A stretch of 64,000 nucleotides of DNA from Kribbella aluminosa. GTDB taxonomy: Bacteria > Actinomycetota > Actinomycetes > Propionibacteriales > Kribbellaceae. Position numbers and translations under genes: made by a program. The stretch is taken from contig NZ_JAGINT010000002.1 in NCBI RefSeq assembly GCF_017876295.1, positions 4,402,001-4,466,000 of the forward strand. Reading direction: 5' to 3'. Below, one piece after another: positions 8,421-18,580 of this stretch. The notes beneath the pieces were generated by a model. It was not told the DNA's origin. It made no database searches and saw only the letters and a program-made list of their open reading frames with translations. The stretch's first letter is position 1. Every line of letters begins with the position of its first letter.

Positions 8421-8453
8421 GGCTCCGAGTCTGTCACCGCAACGCTTCGGCGC

Positions 8454-9173
8454 TCACCGAACCTGCTGTGCCGCCGCCTCGTCCAGCAACCACAGCGTCC
8501 GGTTCTCGCCCTTCGGACGGGCCGCCGGGACATCACCGTCGGCCAGCGCCTTCGCGACCGCCTCGGACTTGTCCGCGCCCGACACCACGAACCAGACCTC
8601 GCGCGCCCGGTCGAGCAGCGGCAACGTGAGCGACACCCGGGTCGGCGGCGGCTTCGGCGAATCGTGGACCGCGACCGCCGCCACGTCCGTCACGCCGAGC
8701 TGCGGGTACCCCGGGAACAGCGACGCGACATGCCCGTCGGGACCGACCCCGAGCATCAGTACGTCGAACGTCGGCGAACCGGCCGCCTCCAGCTCGGCGG
8801 CGTACGCCGCGGCGGCTGCCTCCGCGCCCTGGCCGGTGTCGGCCGGCATCGGATGCACCCGCGCCGGGTCGACGTCCAGCGCCGACAGGAACGCGTCCCG
8901 CGCCTGGGTCTCGTTCCGCTCGGGGTCGCCGGCCGGCAGGAACCGCTCGTCGCCCCACCAGAACTCGACCCGCTGCCAGTCGACCTCGACGCGCGCCGGC
9001 GACTCGGCGACCGCGCGGTACACCACCGCGGCCACCCGCCCGCCGGTGAGCACGACGTGCGCGACGCCGCCGGTGCTCTGCGCGTCGACGATCGCCGTGA
9101 TCAGCCGGGCCGCCACCGAGAACGCCAGGTCGTCGGCGTCGGGATGAATCACCAGCTCCGGATCCACAGTCAT
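8454..9173 (-). CDS. pgl: 6-phosphogluconolactonase
   Basis: Hydrolyses 6-phosphogluconolactone in the oxidative pentose-phosphate pathway. The 239-aa protein shows the DevB/SOL family motifs: VVLTGGRVAAVVYRAV near residue 40, VEFWWGDERFLPAGDPERN near residue 68, and DVLMLGVGPDGHVASLFPG near residue 139. It is the last gene of the tkt-tal-pgi-zwf-opcA-pgl operon; its ATG (9171-9173) overlaps the opcA stop by 4 nt. The frame continues open upstream but that is the opcA shadow. Its place directly behind zwf/opcA matches the next pathway step. Confidence 0.93.
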   Translation of the reverse strand: MTVDPELVIHPDADDLAFSVAARLITAIVDAQSTGGVAHVVLTGGRVAAVVYRAVAESPARVEVDWQRVEFWWGDERFLPAGDPERNETQARDAFLSALDVDPARVHPMPADTGQGAEAAAAAYAAELEAAGSPTFDVLMLGVGPDGHVASLFPGYPQLGVTDVAAVAVHDSPKPPPTRVSLTLPLLDRAREVWFVVSGADKSEAVAKALADGDVPAARPKGENRTLWLLDEAAAQQVR

Positions 9174-10300
9174 CGCTTGGCCACCCGCTTGCTCCCGGCA
9201 ACCTTCTTGGCCGCCGCCCTGGTCTCCGCCGTCTTCTTGCCAACAGCCTTCTTGCCAACAGCCTTCTTCGCAGCGCCAGGGGCCTTCGTCGCAGCGCCAG
9301 GAGCCTTCTTCGCGACCACCTTCTTCGCCGCCGCGGACGCCTTCAGCGGCGCTGACTTCCGGGCCGTCTCCGAGACCTTCTTCTTCTCGGCCGGCATGCT
9401 GTCCCGCTCCACCATGCACGCGAGCGTCTTCGCGTACACGTCGTCCGGGTCGAGCCGCCGCAGCTCCTCGCTCAGCAGCTCGGACGTCGTACGCCGCTTC
9501 AACGCGACCGGCCGATCCGGCTGCCCCGGCACGCTGAACGTCGCCACCGCGCCGTCCGGCCGGGTGAGCGCGATCGACCCCGACGGCGTGAACAGCCGTA
9601 CGGCGGTCACCCCCGGCCCGCGCGACGTCCGCTGCTCCACCGGTACCTTCAGCCGCGACTGCAGCCAGGCGGCCATCAGGTCCGCGCTCGGGTTGCCGCG
9701 GGCCGCCGACACCTCGGCGCCGGTCACGCGCGTCGGGTACTGGTCCAGGGCGGCCGCCATCAACGCCCGCCACGGCGTCAGCCGCGTCCACGCGAAGTCG
9801 GTGTCGCCGGGCGCATACCCCTCGGCCCGGGCGCCGTAGTCCACCGACGCCCGCCGGGTCGCCGCCGCATCGGTGACCCGCCGCCGGCCGAGCTTGCCCA
9901 GCGGATCCTCGGCCGGAACCCGCGGCCCGCCGCCCGGCCACCACACGATGACGGGGGAGTCCGGCAGCAGCAGCGGCGTGATCACCGACTCCGGCACCTT
10001 CGCCAGCTCGCCGTGCAGCCGCAGCAGCACCGCCTCACCCGGAATGCCTTCACCCACACGTACTTCGGCGTCCAGCCCGGGCGCGCCCTTACCGGGCCGC
10101 AGGATCGCCACCAGAACCCGCGACGGATGCTCGCGACCGGCCTCGTTCGCGGCCTTCATCGCGTCGTGGTGGGACGCCTCGTCGACGACCACCACGATGG
10201 TTCCGACCATGCCCATCGCCGGCGAACCGGCGTTCCGCCGGGCCTTCAGCAGCGCCGCGGCGATCTCGCTCGACGTGGTGTCGGTCAGGTCGATGATCAT
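9170..10300 (-). CDS. opcA: Glucose-6-phosphate dehydrogenase assembly protein OpcA, with a Lys/Ala-rich C-terminal tail
   Basis: OpcA promotes assembly and activity of glucose-6-phosphate dehydrogenase. The core (about residues 1-305) begins MIIDLTDTTSSEIAAALL and includes PVIVWWPGGGP and TRLTPWRALMAAAL, as in actinobacterial OpcA. From about residue 305 to 376 the protein becomes strongly basic, built from AAKK/AVGKK/VAKR elements reminiscent of histone H1-like tails. This extension is not needed for the OpcA fold and is discussed as a finding. It overlaps zwf upstream and pgl downstream by 4 nt each. Confidence 0.9.
   Translation of the reverse strand: MIIDLTDTTSSEIAAALLKARRNAGSPAMGMVGTIVVVVDEASHHDAMKAANEAGREHPSRVLVAILRPGKGAPGLDAEVRVGEGIPGEAVLLRLHGELAKVPESVITPLLLPDSPVIVWWPGGGPRVPAEDPLGKLGRRRVTDAAATRRASVDYGARAEGYAPGDTDFAWTRLTPWRALMAAALDQYPTRVTGAEVSAARGNPSADLMAAWLQSRLKVPVEQRTSRGPGVTAVRLFTPSGSIALTRPDGAVATFSVPGQPDRPVALKRRTTSELLSEELRRLDPDDVYAKTLACMVERDSMPAEKKKVSETARKSAPLKASAAAKKVVAKKAPGAATKAPGAAKKAVGKKAVGKKTAETRAAAKKVAGSKRVAKR
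9239..9311. repeat. Short tandem DNA repeats encoding the OpcA basic tail
   Basis: Inside opcA, GCCAACAGCCTTCTT occurs twice head-to-tail (9239-9253, 9254-9268), followed by two 21-bp units differing at two bases (9270-9290 and 9291-9311). On the coding strand they give AVGKK-type and APGAA-type peptide repeats. Such arrays can change copy number by slippage, so tail length may differ between strains. Confidence 0.7.
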
Positions 10301-11856
10301 GGCCGCCTCCAGGCACGTCCGTCGCGGGCGAGCATCTCGTGCGCCGAGTCCGGGCCCCAGTCGCCGGACGCGTACTGCTCCGGTTTGCCGTGCCGGGCCC
10401 AGTAGTCCAGCACCGGGTCGAGGATCTTCCAGCCCAGCTCTACCTCGGTGTGCTGCGGGAACAGCGGCGGATCACCGAGCAGTACGTCGAGGATCAGCCG
10501 CTCGTACGCCTCGGGGGAGGACTCCGTGAACGAGCCGCCGTACATGAAGTCCATGTTCACGTCGCGGATCTCCATCGACGTACCGGGCACCTTGGCGCCG
10601 AAGCGGACCGTGATGCCCTCGTCCGGCTGGATCCGCAGTACCAGCGCGTTCTGGCCGAGCTCTTCGGTCTCGGTCTTGGTGAACGGCAGGTGCGGCGCGC
10701 GCTTGAACATCACCGCGACCTCGGTGACCCGGCGGCCGAGCCGCTTGCCGGTCCGCAGGTAGAACGGGACGCCCGCCCAGCGCCGGGTGTCGACGTCGAC
10801 CCGGAGCGCCGCGAACGTCTCGGTCGCGGAGGTCGACGGGATGCCGTCCTCCTGCAGGTAGCCCTTGACCTTCACGCCACCGGCCCAGCCGGCCGCGTAC
10901 TGCCCGCGGGCACTGTGCAGATCCAGGCGCTCCGGCAGTTGTACGGCGTTCAGCACCTTCTTCTTCTCCTGGCGCAGTGACCAGGCGTCGAAGCTGACCG
11001 GCTCCTCCATCGCGACCAGCGCGAGCAGCTGGAGCAGGTGGTTCTGGATCACGTCCCGGGCGGCGCCGATGCCGTCGTAGTACCCGGCGCGGCCGCCGAT
11101 GCCGATGTCCTCGGCCATCGTGATCTGCACGTGGTCGACGTAGTTGCTGTTCCAGATCGGCTCGAACATCGCGTTCGCGAACCGCAGGGCCAGGATGTTC
11201 TGGACCGTTTCCTTGCCCAGGTAGTGGTCGATCCGGAAGACCGCTTCGGGCGGGAACACCGACTCGACGACGTGGTTCAGCTCGCGGGCGCTCTTCAGGT
11301 CGTGACCGAACGGCTTCTCGATCACCACCCGCCGCCAGGAGCCGGGCTTCTCGTCGGTCAGCCCGTGCTCGGACAGCTGCCGGACGACCTCCGGGAACAG
11401 CCCCGGCGGGATCGACAGGTAGAACGCGTGGTTCCCGCCGGTACCGCGGGTGACGTCGAGCTCGTCGACCGTCTCCCGCAGCCGCTCGAACGCCGCGTCG
11501 TCGGTCAGGTCACCCGGCACGAACCGGAAGCCCTCGGAGAGCTGCTGCCAGACCTCCTCGCGGAAGGGAGTCCGGGCGTGCTCCTTCACCGAGTCGTGCA
11601 CGATCTGGGCGAAGTCCTGGTTGGTGTAGTCCCGGCGGGCGAACCCGACCAGGGCGAAACCCGGGGGCAGCAGCCCCCGGTTCGCCAGGTCGTAGACCGC
11701 CGGCATCAGCTTCTTCCGGGCCAGGTCGCCGGTGACCCCGAAGATCACCAGGCCGCACGGCCCGGCGATCCTCGGCAGCCGCCGATCCTGCGGATCGCGC
11801 AGCGGGTTCCGGTAGCCGTCAGCACCTGTCGGCTGTTCGTCGAGCTCAGCGGTCAT
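10297..11856 (-). CDS. zwf: Glucose-6-phosphate 1-dehydrogenase
   Basis: First enzyme of the oxidative pentose-phosphate pathway, reducing NADP+ with glucose 6-phosphate. The 519-aa length is normal. The nucleotide-binding loop FGVTGDLARKKL is near residue 40, and the substrate/active-site signature RIDHYLGKE is near residue 207. The C-terminal beta+alpha domain, including VRFGAKVPG and GDPPLFPQHTEVE, is intact. The ATG at 11854-11856 follows a GGGAGGAAC ribosome site. It overlaps opcA by 4 nt, which fits stoichiometric production of the enzyme and its assembly factor. Confidence 0.96.
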   Translation of the reverse strand: MTAELDEQPTGADGYRNPLRDPQDRRLPRIAGPCGLVIFGVTGDLARKKLMPAVYDLANRGLLPPGFALVGFARRDYTNQDFAQIVHDSVKEHARTPFREEVWQQLSEGFRFVPGDLTDDAAFERLRETVDELDVTRGTGGNHAFYLSIPPGLFPEVVRQLSEHGLTDEKPGSWRRVVIEKPFGHDLKSARELNHVVESVFPPEAVFRIDHYLGKETVQNILALRFANAMFEPIWNSNYVDHVQITMAEDIGIGGRAGYYDGIGAARDVIQNHLLQLLALVAMEEPVSFDAWSLRQEKKKVLNAVQLPERLDLHSARGQYAAGWAGGVKVKGYLQEDGIPSTSATETFAALRVDVDTRRWAGVPFYLRTGKRLGRRVTEVAVMFKRAPHLPFTKTETEELGQNALVLRIQPDEGITVRFGAKVPGTSMEIRDVNMDFMYGGSFTESSPEAYERLILDVLLGDPPLFPQHTEVELGWKILDPVLDYWARHGKPEQYASGDWGPDSAHEMLARDGRAWRRP

Positions 11857-11884
11857 GAGCCACGTTCCTCCCGTGTCAGGTGGC

Positions 11885-13459
11885 TTACTGGAACAGGGAC
11901 AGGAGTTGCCGTACGCCGCTCGCGACGTCCGTCAGGTGCAGCCGCAGCACCGGACGCCCGCGCTCGGCCAGCACGTTCGCGTCACCGGCGGCCTGCGCCG
12001 AGATCAGCGTGCCGAACGTGAACGGCCGATCCGGGATCTCCACGTCGACCGGGTGCGCACCGGTGATCTGCAGGTACACGCCCTCCGGGTGGCCGCCCTT
12101 GTGGTACTGACCCGTCGAGTGCAGGAATCGCGGGCCCCAGCCGAAGGTCGTCGGGCGACCCGTCTTCGTGGCCAGCGCCGGACGGAGCGCCAGCAGGTCG
12201 GCGTCGCGCTCCGAGTCGAGGTACGCCATCACGGCCACATATCCGACGGAGTCGAGCTTGCCGAGCAGCGCGTCCACCGCGCCCTTGAGCGAGTCGACAC
12301 CGTCCAGCAGACCCTCGGAACCGCGGACCTCGACAGCGCCCTCGGTGAAGGCGGCGGCCTCCGGCTTCGGCTGCGCGTCGAGCAGACCGCGGGCCGCCTT
12401 CTTCGCGCTCTCCACGTCCGGCTGGTCGAACGGGTTGATGCCGAGCAGGTAGCCCGCCACCGCCGTCGCCGTCTCCCACAGCAGCATCTGCCCGCCGAGG
12501 GACCCTGACGTCAACGCCGTCGGCACACCGCTCGTCGCCTTGTCCGCCAGCAGCGCGTTGGTCAGGTCGGCCGCTTCGCTGCGCAACTCCGGCGCGGTCA
12601 CCTCGACCGCGACCGGCAGTACGCCGGTGCCGTTCTTGCCAGTGCTCTCCGCGATCAGCTGCTCGGCCCAGTCCGGGAAGCCGACGATGTCGGAGCCGTC
12701 GGCCGTGATGATCGCCTTGTCCCGGCCCGGGCTGGCCGCCAGTACGGCGCCGAGCCAGAGCGCCGGGTTGTCGGTCGAATCGGCCTGCAGCGCCGGAGCA
12801 GCCTCGGCCGCCTGGTCGAGCAGCTCGGCGATGTCGGCACCGGCCAGACCGGACGGCACCAGGCCGAACGCGGTCAGCGCGCTGTACCGGCCGCCGACGT
12901 TCGGGTCGGCGAGGAACGTCTTGCGGTAGCCCTCGTCCTTCGACAGCTTCTCGAACGGCGAACCCGGGTCCGTCACGACGACGATCCGCGAGGCCGCGTC
13001 GATGCCGGCGTCGGTGAACGCCTTCGCGAAGGTACGCCGGTGGCTGTCGGTCTCGACCGTGCCGCCGGACTTGCTGGACACCACGATCACGGTCTTCGAC
13101 AGGTCACCGTCGAGTGCGCGCTTCACGACACTCGGGTCGGTCGAGTCCAGTACGACGAGCTCGACGCCCGCCGTCCGGGTGATGACCTCGGGAGCCAGCG
13201 AGGAGCCGCCCATGCCGGACAGCACGATCCGGGTCAGGCCCTCGGACCGCAGGTCCGCGAGCAGCGCCTCGATCTCGGCCAGCAGCGGCCGCGAGGTCTC
13301 GTGCAGGTCCACCCAGCCGAGCCGGACGGACGCCTCGTGCTCGGCCTCGGGACCCCAGATGGTCGCGTCCTTCGCGGCGATCCGGGACGCGATCTTCTCG
13401 GCGACGAGCTTGTCGACGACCTCGGTCCAGTCGCCGTTCTGAGTCGTTACAGCAGTCAC
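11885..13459 (-). CDS. pgi: Glucose-6-phosphate isomerase
   Basis: Interconverts glucose 6-phosphate and fructose 6-phosphate. The 524-aa protein is the divergent actinobacterial type found next to transaldolase. SIS-fold features are visible: [14 protein letters not shown] near residue 78, [12 protein letters not shown] near residue 125 and [11 protein letters not shown] towards the C-terminus. The start is the GTG at 13457-13459, which overlaps the tal stop by 4 nt; the longer open frame upstream is antisense to nothing conserved and is the tal shadow. Placing pgi with tal, tkt and zwf lets the cell recycle fructose 6-phosphate into the oxidative branch. Confidence 0.9.
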   Translation of the reverse strand: MTAVTTQNGDWTEVVDKLVAEKIASRIAAKDATIWGPEAEHEASVRLGWVDLHETSRPLLAEIEALLADLRSEGLTRIVLSGMGGSSLAPEVITRTAGVELVVLDSTDPSVVKRALDGDLSKTVIVVSSKSGGTVETDSHRRTFAKAFTDAGIDAASRIVVVTDPGSPFEKLSKDEGYRKTFLADPNVGGRYSALTAFGLVPSGLAGADIAELLDQAAEAAPALQADSTDNPALWLGAVLAASPGRDKAIITADGSDIVGFPDWAEQLIAESTGKNGTGVLPVAVEVTAPELRSEAADLTNALLADKATSGVPTALTSGSLGGQMLLWETATAVAGYLLGINPFDQPDVESAKKAARGLLDAQPKPEAAAFTEGAVEVRGSEGLLDGVDSLKGAVDALLGKLDSVGYVAVMAYLDSERDADLLALRPALATKTGRPTTFGWGPRFLHSTGQYHKGGHPEGVYLQITGAHPVDVEIPDRPFTFGTLISAQAAGDANVLAERGRPVLRLHLTDVASGVRQLLSLFQ

Positions 13460-14565
13460 TTGGCGGCACCCTTCAGCGCGGCGGTGACGGTGTCCTGCAG
13501 CTCCGACCAGGAGGCGTCGAACTTCGCCACCCCCTCGTCCTCGAGCAGCTGCACGACCTCGTCGTACGAGATGCCGAGCCGCTCCAGGTCGTCGATCACC
13601 TTCCGGTCGGCCGCGTAGTTGCCGCGGACCGTGTCGCCGGTGATCTCGCTGTACTGCTCGACCGCCTTGATCGTTGCCTCCGGCATCGTGTTGACGACCC
13701 CGCGAGTGACCAGGTTGTCGACGTACAGCGTGGGGGAGTACGACGGGTCCTTGGTGCCGGTGGACGCCCAGAGGGGGCGCTGCGGCTTGGCGCCGGCGGT
13801 CTCGAGCTCGTGCCAGCGGTCGGTGTCGAAGATCTCCTCGTACGCCTGGAACGCGAGCCGGGCGTTGGCGATCGCGGCCTTGCCCTTCAGCGCCAACGCC
13901 TTGTCGGTGCCGATCGCGTTCAGCCGCTTGTCCACCTCGGAGTCCACCCGGCTGACGAAGAACGACGCCACGCTGGCCATCTTGGTGACGTCGTGGCCGT
14001 TCTCGACGGCCTGCTCGAGGCCGGTCAGGAACGCGTCCGCGACCGCCTTGTAGCGGTCCAGCGAGAAGATCAGCGTGACGTTCACGCTGATCCCGGCGGC
14101 CAGCGTCCGGGTGATCGCCGGCAGGCCCTCCTTGGTCGCCGGGATCTTCACGAAGATGTTCTCCCGGCCGACGATGTCCCACAGCTGCTTGGCCTGCTCG
14201 ACGGTCTTCGCGGTGTCGTGCGCGAGCGTCGGCTCGACCTCGATCGACACCCGGCCGTCCTGGCCCTCGGAGTCGTCGTACGCCGGCTTGAACACGTCGG
14301 CGGCGTCCCGGACGTCGTCGGTGGTGATCACCCGGATCGCCTCGTCGGTCGACACGCCCTGCGCGGCCAGCCGGCCGATGATCGCCGCGTACGCGTCCGC
14401 GTCCGAGATCGCCTTGGCGAAGATCGTCGGGTTCGTGGTCACGCCGACCACGTGCTTGTCCTCGATCAGCGCCTGCAGGCTGCCGCTGGTCAGCCGCTCG
14501 CGGGACAGGTCGTCGAGCCAGATGGAGACACCCGCGTCGGCGAGTGCTTTCAACCGATCGTTCAT
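13456..14565 (-). CDS. tal: Transaldolase
   Basis: Moves a dihydroxyacetone unit between sugar phosphates in the non-oxidative pentose-phosphate pathway. The 369-aa protein matches the long actinobacterial class. [12 protein letters not shown] near the N-terminus and [13 protein letters not shown] are family signatures. The Schiff-base lysine lies in [10 protein letters not shown] near residue 140, and [14 protein letters not shown] follows. The ATG at 14563-14565 is 51 nt downstream of tkt. The 3' end overlaps pgi by 4 nt. Confidence 0.95.
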   Translation of the reverse strand: MNDRLKALADAGVSIWLDDLSRERLTSGSLQALIEDKHVVGVTTNPTIFAKAISDADAYAAIIGRLAAQGVSTDEAIRVITTDDVRDAADVFKPAYDDSEGQDGRVSIEVEPTLAHDTAKTVEQAKQLWDIVGRENIFVKIPATKEGLPAITRTLAAGISVNVTLIFSLDRYKAVADAFLTGLEQAVENGHDVTKMASVASFFVSRVDSEVDKRLNAIGTDKALALKGKAAIANARLAFQAYEEIFDTDRWHELETAGAKPQRPLWASTGTKDPSYSPTLYVDNLVTRGVVNTMPEATIKAVEQYSEITGDTVRGNYAADRKVIDDLERLGISYDEVVQLLEDEGVAKFDASWSELQDTVTAALKGAAK

Positions 14566-14616
14566 TTGTCCGATGCCTTCTTCCGAATGTCTGATGTGGT
14601 GTCAGTTGGCCGTGTA

Positions 14617-16782
14617 CTAATCGGCCGGCCCGACCGGCCCGGCGGCGGAACGACCGGGCGGGACACCCGGACCGCTGATCTGTGCGGCGACGGCGATGCT
14701 GTCCTTGGCGGCCTGGACGACGGCGTCGGTGGTGATGCCGAACTCCTCGTACAGCGTCTGGTACGCCGCCGAGGCGCCGTAGTGCTCCAGGCTGACCGAA
14801 CGGCCGGAGTCACCGACGATGTCGTGCCAGCTGAGCGCGATCCCGGCCTCGACCGAGACCCGCGCCCGCACGTCCGCCGGGATGACGGACTCGCGGTAGG
14901 CGTCGTCCTGCTCGTCGAACCACTCCCGGGAGACCATCGAGACCACGCGGGCCTTGATGCCTTCCTCGGCCAGCTTGGCCCGAGCCTCCACGGCGAGCTG
15001 CACCTCGGAACCGGTGCCGATCAGCACCACGTCCGGGGTGCCGCCCGCATGATCAGCGTCGAGCAGCACGTACCCACCCTTGTGCACGTTCTCCGTGGTC
15101 GCGAAACCGTCGGCTCCGCGCGGGAACGTCGGCACGTTCTGCCGGGTCAGGATCAGGCCGGCCGGGCGGTCGGTGTGCTCCAGGATGGTCGCCCACGCGG
15201 CGGCCGTCTCGTTCGCGTCACCCGGGCGGACGACGTCCAGGCCCGGGATCGCGCGCAGCGCCGACAGGTGCTCGATCGGCTGGTGCGTCGGGCCGTCCTC
15301 GCCGAGGCCGATCGAGTCGTGCGTCCACACGTAGGTGACCGGCAGCTTCATCAGCGCGGCCAGCCGGACCGACGGGCGCATGTAGTCGGAGAAGACCAGG
15401 AAGGTACCGCCGTACGGCCGGGTCAGGCCGTGCAGCGCGATGCCGTTCAGGACCGCGCCCATCGCGTGCTCGCGGATCCCGAAGTGCAGCACCCGCCCGT
15501 ACTCGTCGCCGGCGAACTCCTTGGTGGAGAACTCCGCCGGGATGAAGGACGGCTGGCCCTTCGGGGTGGTGTTGTTCGAGCCCGCGAGGTCGGCCGAACC
15601 GCCCCACAGCTCGGGCAGCTCCGGCGCCAGCTTGGTCAGCACGTCACCGGAGGCGGCGCGGGTCGCGACGCCCTTGGCGTCGGCGTCCCAGCTCGGCAGC
15701 GCGTCCTTCCAGCCCGCCGGCAGCTCCCGCTTCGACAGCCGGGCCAGCAGCTCGGCACGCTCGCCGTTGGCCGCCTTCCAGGTCTGGAAACCCTTGTCCC
15801 ACTCGGCTTCGAGGGCCTTGCCGCGGTCCAGCGCCTCGCGGGTGTGCGCGATCACCTCGTCGGCGACCTGGAAGGTCTGCTCCGGGTCCCAGCCGAGGAC
15901 CTTCTTGGTGGCCGCGACCTCGTCGGCGCCGAGCGCCGAGCCGTGGATCTTGCCGGTGTTCTGCTTGCCAGGCGAGGGCCAGCCGATGATCGTGTGCAGC
16001 CGGATGAAGCTCGGCCTGTCGGTGACCGCCTTGGCGGCTTCGAGCGCGTCGTACAGCGCCTGGACGTTCTCCTCGTAGCCCGTGCCGCCGTTCGTCCAGT
16101 CGACGTCCTGGACGTGCCAGCCGTACGCCGCGTAGCGGGCGGCGACGTCCTCGGACAGCGCGATGTCGGTGTTGTCCTCGATCGAGATCTTGTTCGCGTC
16201 GTAGATGAGCGTCAGGTTGCCGAGCTTCTGGTGGCCGGCCAGCGACGACGCCTCGGACGCGACACCCTCCTCGATGTCACCGTCGGACGCGATCACGTAG
16301 ACGTTGTGGTCGAACAGGCTCGCGCCCTTCGGCGTGTCGGGGTCCATCAGGCCGCGCTCGCGGCGGGCCGCCATCGCCATGCCGACTGCGTTGCCGACCC
16401 CCTGGCCGAGCGGGCCGGTGGTGGTCTCGACGCCAGGGGTGTGCCGGTACTCCGGGTGGCCCGGGGTCCTGCTGCCCCAGGTCCGCAGCGCCTTCAGGTC
16501 GTCCAGTTCGAGGCCATAGCCGGCCAGGTACAGCTGGATGTACAGCGTCAGGCTGGAGTGGCCCGCGGACAGCACGAACCGGTCGCGGCCGGCCCAGAGC
16601 GGGTCCGCCGGATTGTGCCGCATGACCTTCTGGAACAGCAGGTACGCCGCCGGCGCCAGGCTCATCGCCGTACCGGGATGTCCGTTTCCGACCTTCTCGA
16701 CCGCATCCATCGCGAGCACCCGTACGGTGTCGACCGCGCGCTGGTCGAGCTCGGTCCATTCAAGCTTGGTCTTCTCCGTCAC
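14617..16782 (-). CDS. tkt: Transketolase
   Basis: Thiamine-diphosphate enzyme transferring two-carbon units; first gene of the pentose-phosphate operon. In 721 aa the ThDP/metal site [14 protein letters not shown] is followed by the [13 protein letters not shown] ligand, as expected. The N-terminal [14 protein letters not shown], the middle-domain [11 protein letters not shown] and the [17 protein letters not shown] loop are also intact. It starts at a GTG (16780-16782) with a GAGGAG-type ribosome site about 10 nt upstream. The C-terminal [18 protein letters not shown] tail extends past the usual end of the fold. It is divergent from ctaB across a 230-bp region. Confidence 0.96.
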   Translation of the reverse strand: MTEKTKLEWTELDQRAVDTVRVLAMDAVEKVGNGHPGTAMSLAPAAYLLFQKVMRHNPADPLWAGRDRFVLSAGHSSLTLYIQLYLAGYGLELDDLKALRTWGSRTPGHPEYRHTPGVETTTGPLGQGVGNAVGMAMAARRERGLMDPDTPKGASLFDHNVYVIASDGDIEEGVASEASSLAGHQKLGNLTLIYDANKISIEDNTDIALSEDVAARYAAYGWHVQDVDWTNGGTGYEENVQALYDALEAAKAVTDRPSFIRLHTIIGWPSPGKQNTGKIHGSALGADEVAATKKVLGWDPEQTFQVADEVIAHTREALDRGKALEAEWDKGFQTWKAANGERAELLARLSKRELPAGWKDALPSWDADAKGVATRAASGDVLTKLAPELPELWGGSADLAGSNNTTPKGQPSFIPAEFSTKEFAGDEYGRVLHFGIREHAMGAVLNGIALHGLTRPYGGTFLVFSDYMRPSVRLAALMKLPVTYVWTHDSIGLGEDGPTHQPIEHLSALRAIPGLDVVRPGDANETAAAWATILEHTDRPAGLILTRQNVPTFPRGADGFATTENVHKGGYVLLDADHAGGTPDVVLIGTGSEVQLAVEARAKLAEEGIKARVVSMVSREWFDEQDDAYRESVIPADVRARVSVEAGIALSWHDIVGDSGRSVSLEHYGASAAYQTLYEEFGITTDAVVQAAKDSIAVAAQISGPGVPPGRSAAGPVGPAD

Positions 16783-17012
16783 GCCGGCGGCGCTCCTCTC
16801 GATGGAAGTCTTCAGGGGTGTCTGCTCAGGACGAGCCTACTGTGGCCGACTCTCTCCGTTGCGCACCGCTCGACTGTTTGTCAACCGTTCAGGTCTGCGG
16901 CCTGTTCCCGGCCCGCGGAGGGGGGTGTCCGAACCCTCCTACGGGGCGTCGTAGACTGCTGAATCGTCAGCGCCGGACCTCCGGCGTCAACCCAGATCTG
17001 TTCGAGGTGTTC
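16783..17012. other. Divergent intergenic region between tkt and ctaB
   Basis: This 230-bp interval separates two divergent start codons, so it must hold both promoters. A GGAGGG/CCCTCC inverted pair occurs around 16918-16938. TAGACT at 16952-16957 could be a -10 element for ctaB, and TAGGCT on the minus strand (16834-16839) one for tkt, but neither has a convincing -35. No gene was recognised inside it. Confidence 0.35.
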
Positions 17013-17978
17013 GTGACGGCCGTCGACCCGCGTCCCGCCGCGACGACGTCGTACCCGACGCCGCTGCCGGACGCTACTGCTGTGGTGAGTCCGTCGGTGC
17101 GCGACGTGGTGAAGGCGTACGTCGGTCTGACCAAGCCGCGCATCATCGAGCTGCTGCTGGTGACCACGGTGCCGGTGATGTTCCTGGCCGCCGGCGGAGT
17201 CCCCGGGCTGCGGGTGGTGGCGGCCACCCTGATCGGCGGCATCCTCGCGTCCGGCAGCGCGAACACGATCAACTGCGTGCTCGACCGCGACATCGACGAG
17301 CAGATGCGCCGGACCCGGCGCCGTCCGCTGCCGCGGCACGCGGTCAGCGCCCGCTCGGCGACGGTCTTCGGCGTCGTGCTCGGTGTGCTGGCCACCCTTG
17401 AGCTCGGCCTCCTCGTGAACTGGCTGTCCTCCGGCCTGGCGCTGGCGGCGAACCTGTTCTACGTCTTCGGCTACACGATGCTGCTCAAGCGCCGCACCGT
17501 GCAGAACATCGTCTGGGGCGGGATCGCCGGCTGCTTCCCGACCCTGATCGGCTGGACCTCGGTCACCGGCAAGCTCGCCTGGACCCCGGTCGTGCTGTTC
17601 CTGGTGGTGTTCTTCTGGACCCCGCCGCACACCTGGTCCCTCGCCATGCGGTACCGCGAGGACTACGCGTCGGTCGACGTACCGATGCTGCCCGTGGTCG
17701 CCACCCCGGTCGCCACCACGCGGCAGATCATGGCGTACTCCGTGGTCATGGTCGCCACGTCGATCGCGCTCTGGCCGGTCGCCGGCACCGGCTTCGTGTA
17801 CCCGCTGGCCGCGATCGTGCTGGGCTTCGTGTTCCTCCGCGAGGCCCGCCGGCTGCTGCTGCGTGCCCACACCGGCGCGGACGGCGCAGCCCTGCGACCA
17901 ATGCGCCTGTTCCACTTCTCGAACATCTATCTCGCGCTGCTGTTCATCGCCGCCGCGATCGACCCGCTGCTGCGCTGA
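17013..17978 (+). CDS. ctaB: Protoheme IX farnesyltransferase (haem O synthase)
   Basis: Attaches a farnesyl group to haem B, giving haem O for cytochrome oxidase. The 321-aa membrane protein carries the prenyltransferase metal motif around residues 86-105 ([20 protein letters not shown]) and a later [19 protein letters not shown] segment typical of CtaB, with about eight to nine hydrophobic helices. I take the GTG at 17013, preceded by GAGG at 17004-17007; an in-frame GTG at 17007 is possible. Its partner ctaA lies 2 kb downstream on the other strand. Tail-to-tail contact with the next regulator gene leaves no gap. Confidence 0.93.
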   Translation: MTAVDPRPAATTSYPTPLPDATAVVSPSVRDVVKAYVGLTKPRIIELLLVTTVPVMFLAAGGVPGLRVVAATLIGGILASGSANTINCVLDRDIDEQMRRTRRRPLPRHAVSARSATVFGVVLGVLATLELGLLVNWLSSGLALAANLFYVFGYTMLLKRRTVQNIVWGGIAGCFPTLIGWTSVTGKLAWTPVVLFLVVFFWTPPHTWSLAMRYREDYASVDVPMLPVVATPVATTRQIMAYSVVMVATSIALWPVAGTGFVYPLAAIVLGFVFLREARRLLLRAHTGADGAALRPMRLFHFSNIYLALLFIAAAIDPLLR

Positions 17979-18506
17979 TCAGTCCGCTTCCGGAATGAGG
18001 ATGGTGGCGAGGGCGACCCGGCGGGTGTTGGGACGCTCCTGGCGGTATGGCGCCAGTACTTCGTTGAGCTGGTTCTGCAATGCCGGCAGGTCGCCGTCGG
18101 CGACGTACAACTGGCCCATCCCGAAGCCGAGGTAGTCGCGCAGCTCCTGGTCCTCGGCGGCCAGGAAGTTGTCGAACGTCTCGCCGACCAGGCCGAGGAA
18201 CGTCAGGAAACTCGTGCGTAGCTGGGCCGCGTCCATCGCCCGGATCTCGTCCAGATCGGCGATCGCGAGCCGTTCGCCGAGCGCCAGCGTGCGTTCGGTC
18301 GTGCCGCGAACCCTGCGTTCGGCCACCACCGCGAGGATCCCGGCGTCGAGCAGCGCCGCGACGTGCCGGTAGAGCGTCGCCTGGGTGATCTCGGGCAGGG
18401 CCTCGCGGAGCTGGGTCGTGGTCAGCTCCCGGCCGCCGAGCTGCTGGATGATCCGCAGCCGCGCCGGATGCATGACCACGTCCGCGATCGGTGAGTCCTT
18501 CGGCAC
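17979..18506 (-). CDS. ArsR-like winged-helix transcriptional regulator
   Basis: A 175-aa regulator with an N-terminal helix-turn-helix (HPARLRIIQQLGG, TTTQLREALPEITQATLYRHV, LLDAGILAVVAERR) and a roughly 100-residue C-terminal domain of unknown role. It lies divergent from an ABC ATPase/permease pair; a 19-bp perfect palindrome stands between them just upstream of its own ribosome site (AGGAGACGACT before the GTG at 18504-18506). The arrangement suggests a self-controlled repressor of an export system, perhaps sensing the exported compound. That sensor role is inferred. Confidence 0.82.
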   Translation of the reverse strand: MPKDSPIADVVMHPARLRIIQQLGGRELTTTQLREALPEITQATLYRHVAALLDAGILAVVAERRVRGTTERTLALGERLAIADLDEIRAMDAAQLRTSFLTFLGLVGETFDNFLAAEDQELRDYLGFGMGQLYVADGDLPALQNQLNEVLAPYRQERPNTRRVALATILIPEAD

Positions 18507-18520
18507 AGTCGTCTCCTGAT

Positions 18521-18561
18521 CATTATCAGTCTGATAATGTTATTGCTCTCAGGTTGATAAT
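18521..18561. promoter_or_regulatory. 19-bp perfect palindromic operator plus a half-site
   Basis: CATTATCAG-T-CTGATAATG (18521-18539) is a perfect palindrome, strikingly AT-rich for this genome. A related half-site GTTGATAAT follows at 18553-18561 and itself contains a likely -10 hexamer (GATAAT) for the plus-strand ABC genes. The site lies between the divergent ArsR-like gene and the ABC operon, so it could block both promoters. Confidence 0.75.
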
Positions 18562-18580
18562 AGTCGGGGAGAGGACGGCC

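Noticed and set aside
13810-16962. A 1,050-codon plus-strand frame across tal and tkt
   Set aside because: The minus strand carries clear transaldolase and transketolase; the plus frame has no recognisable domain and is a shadow.
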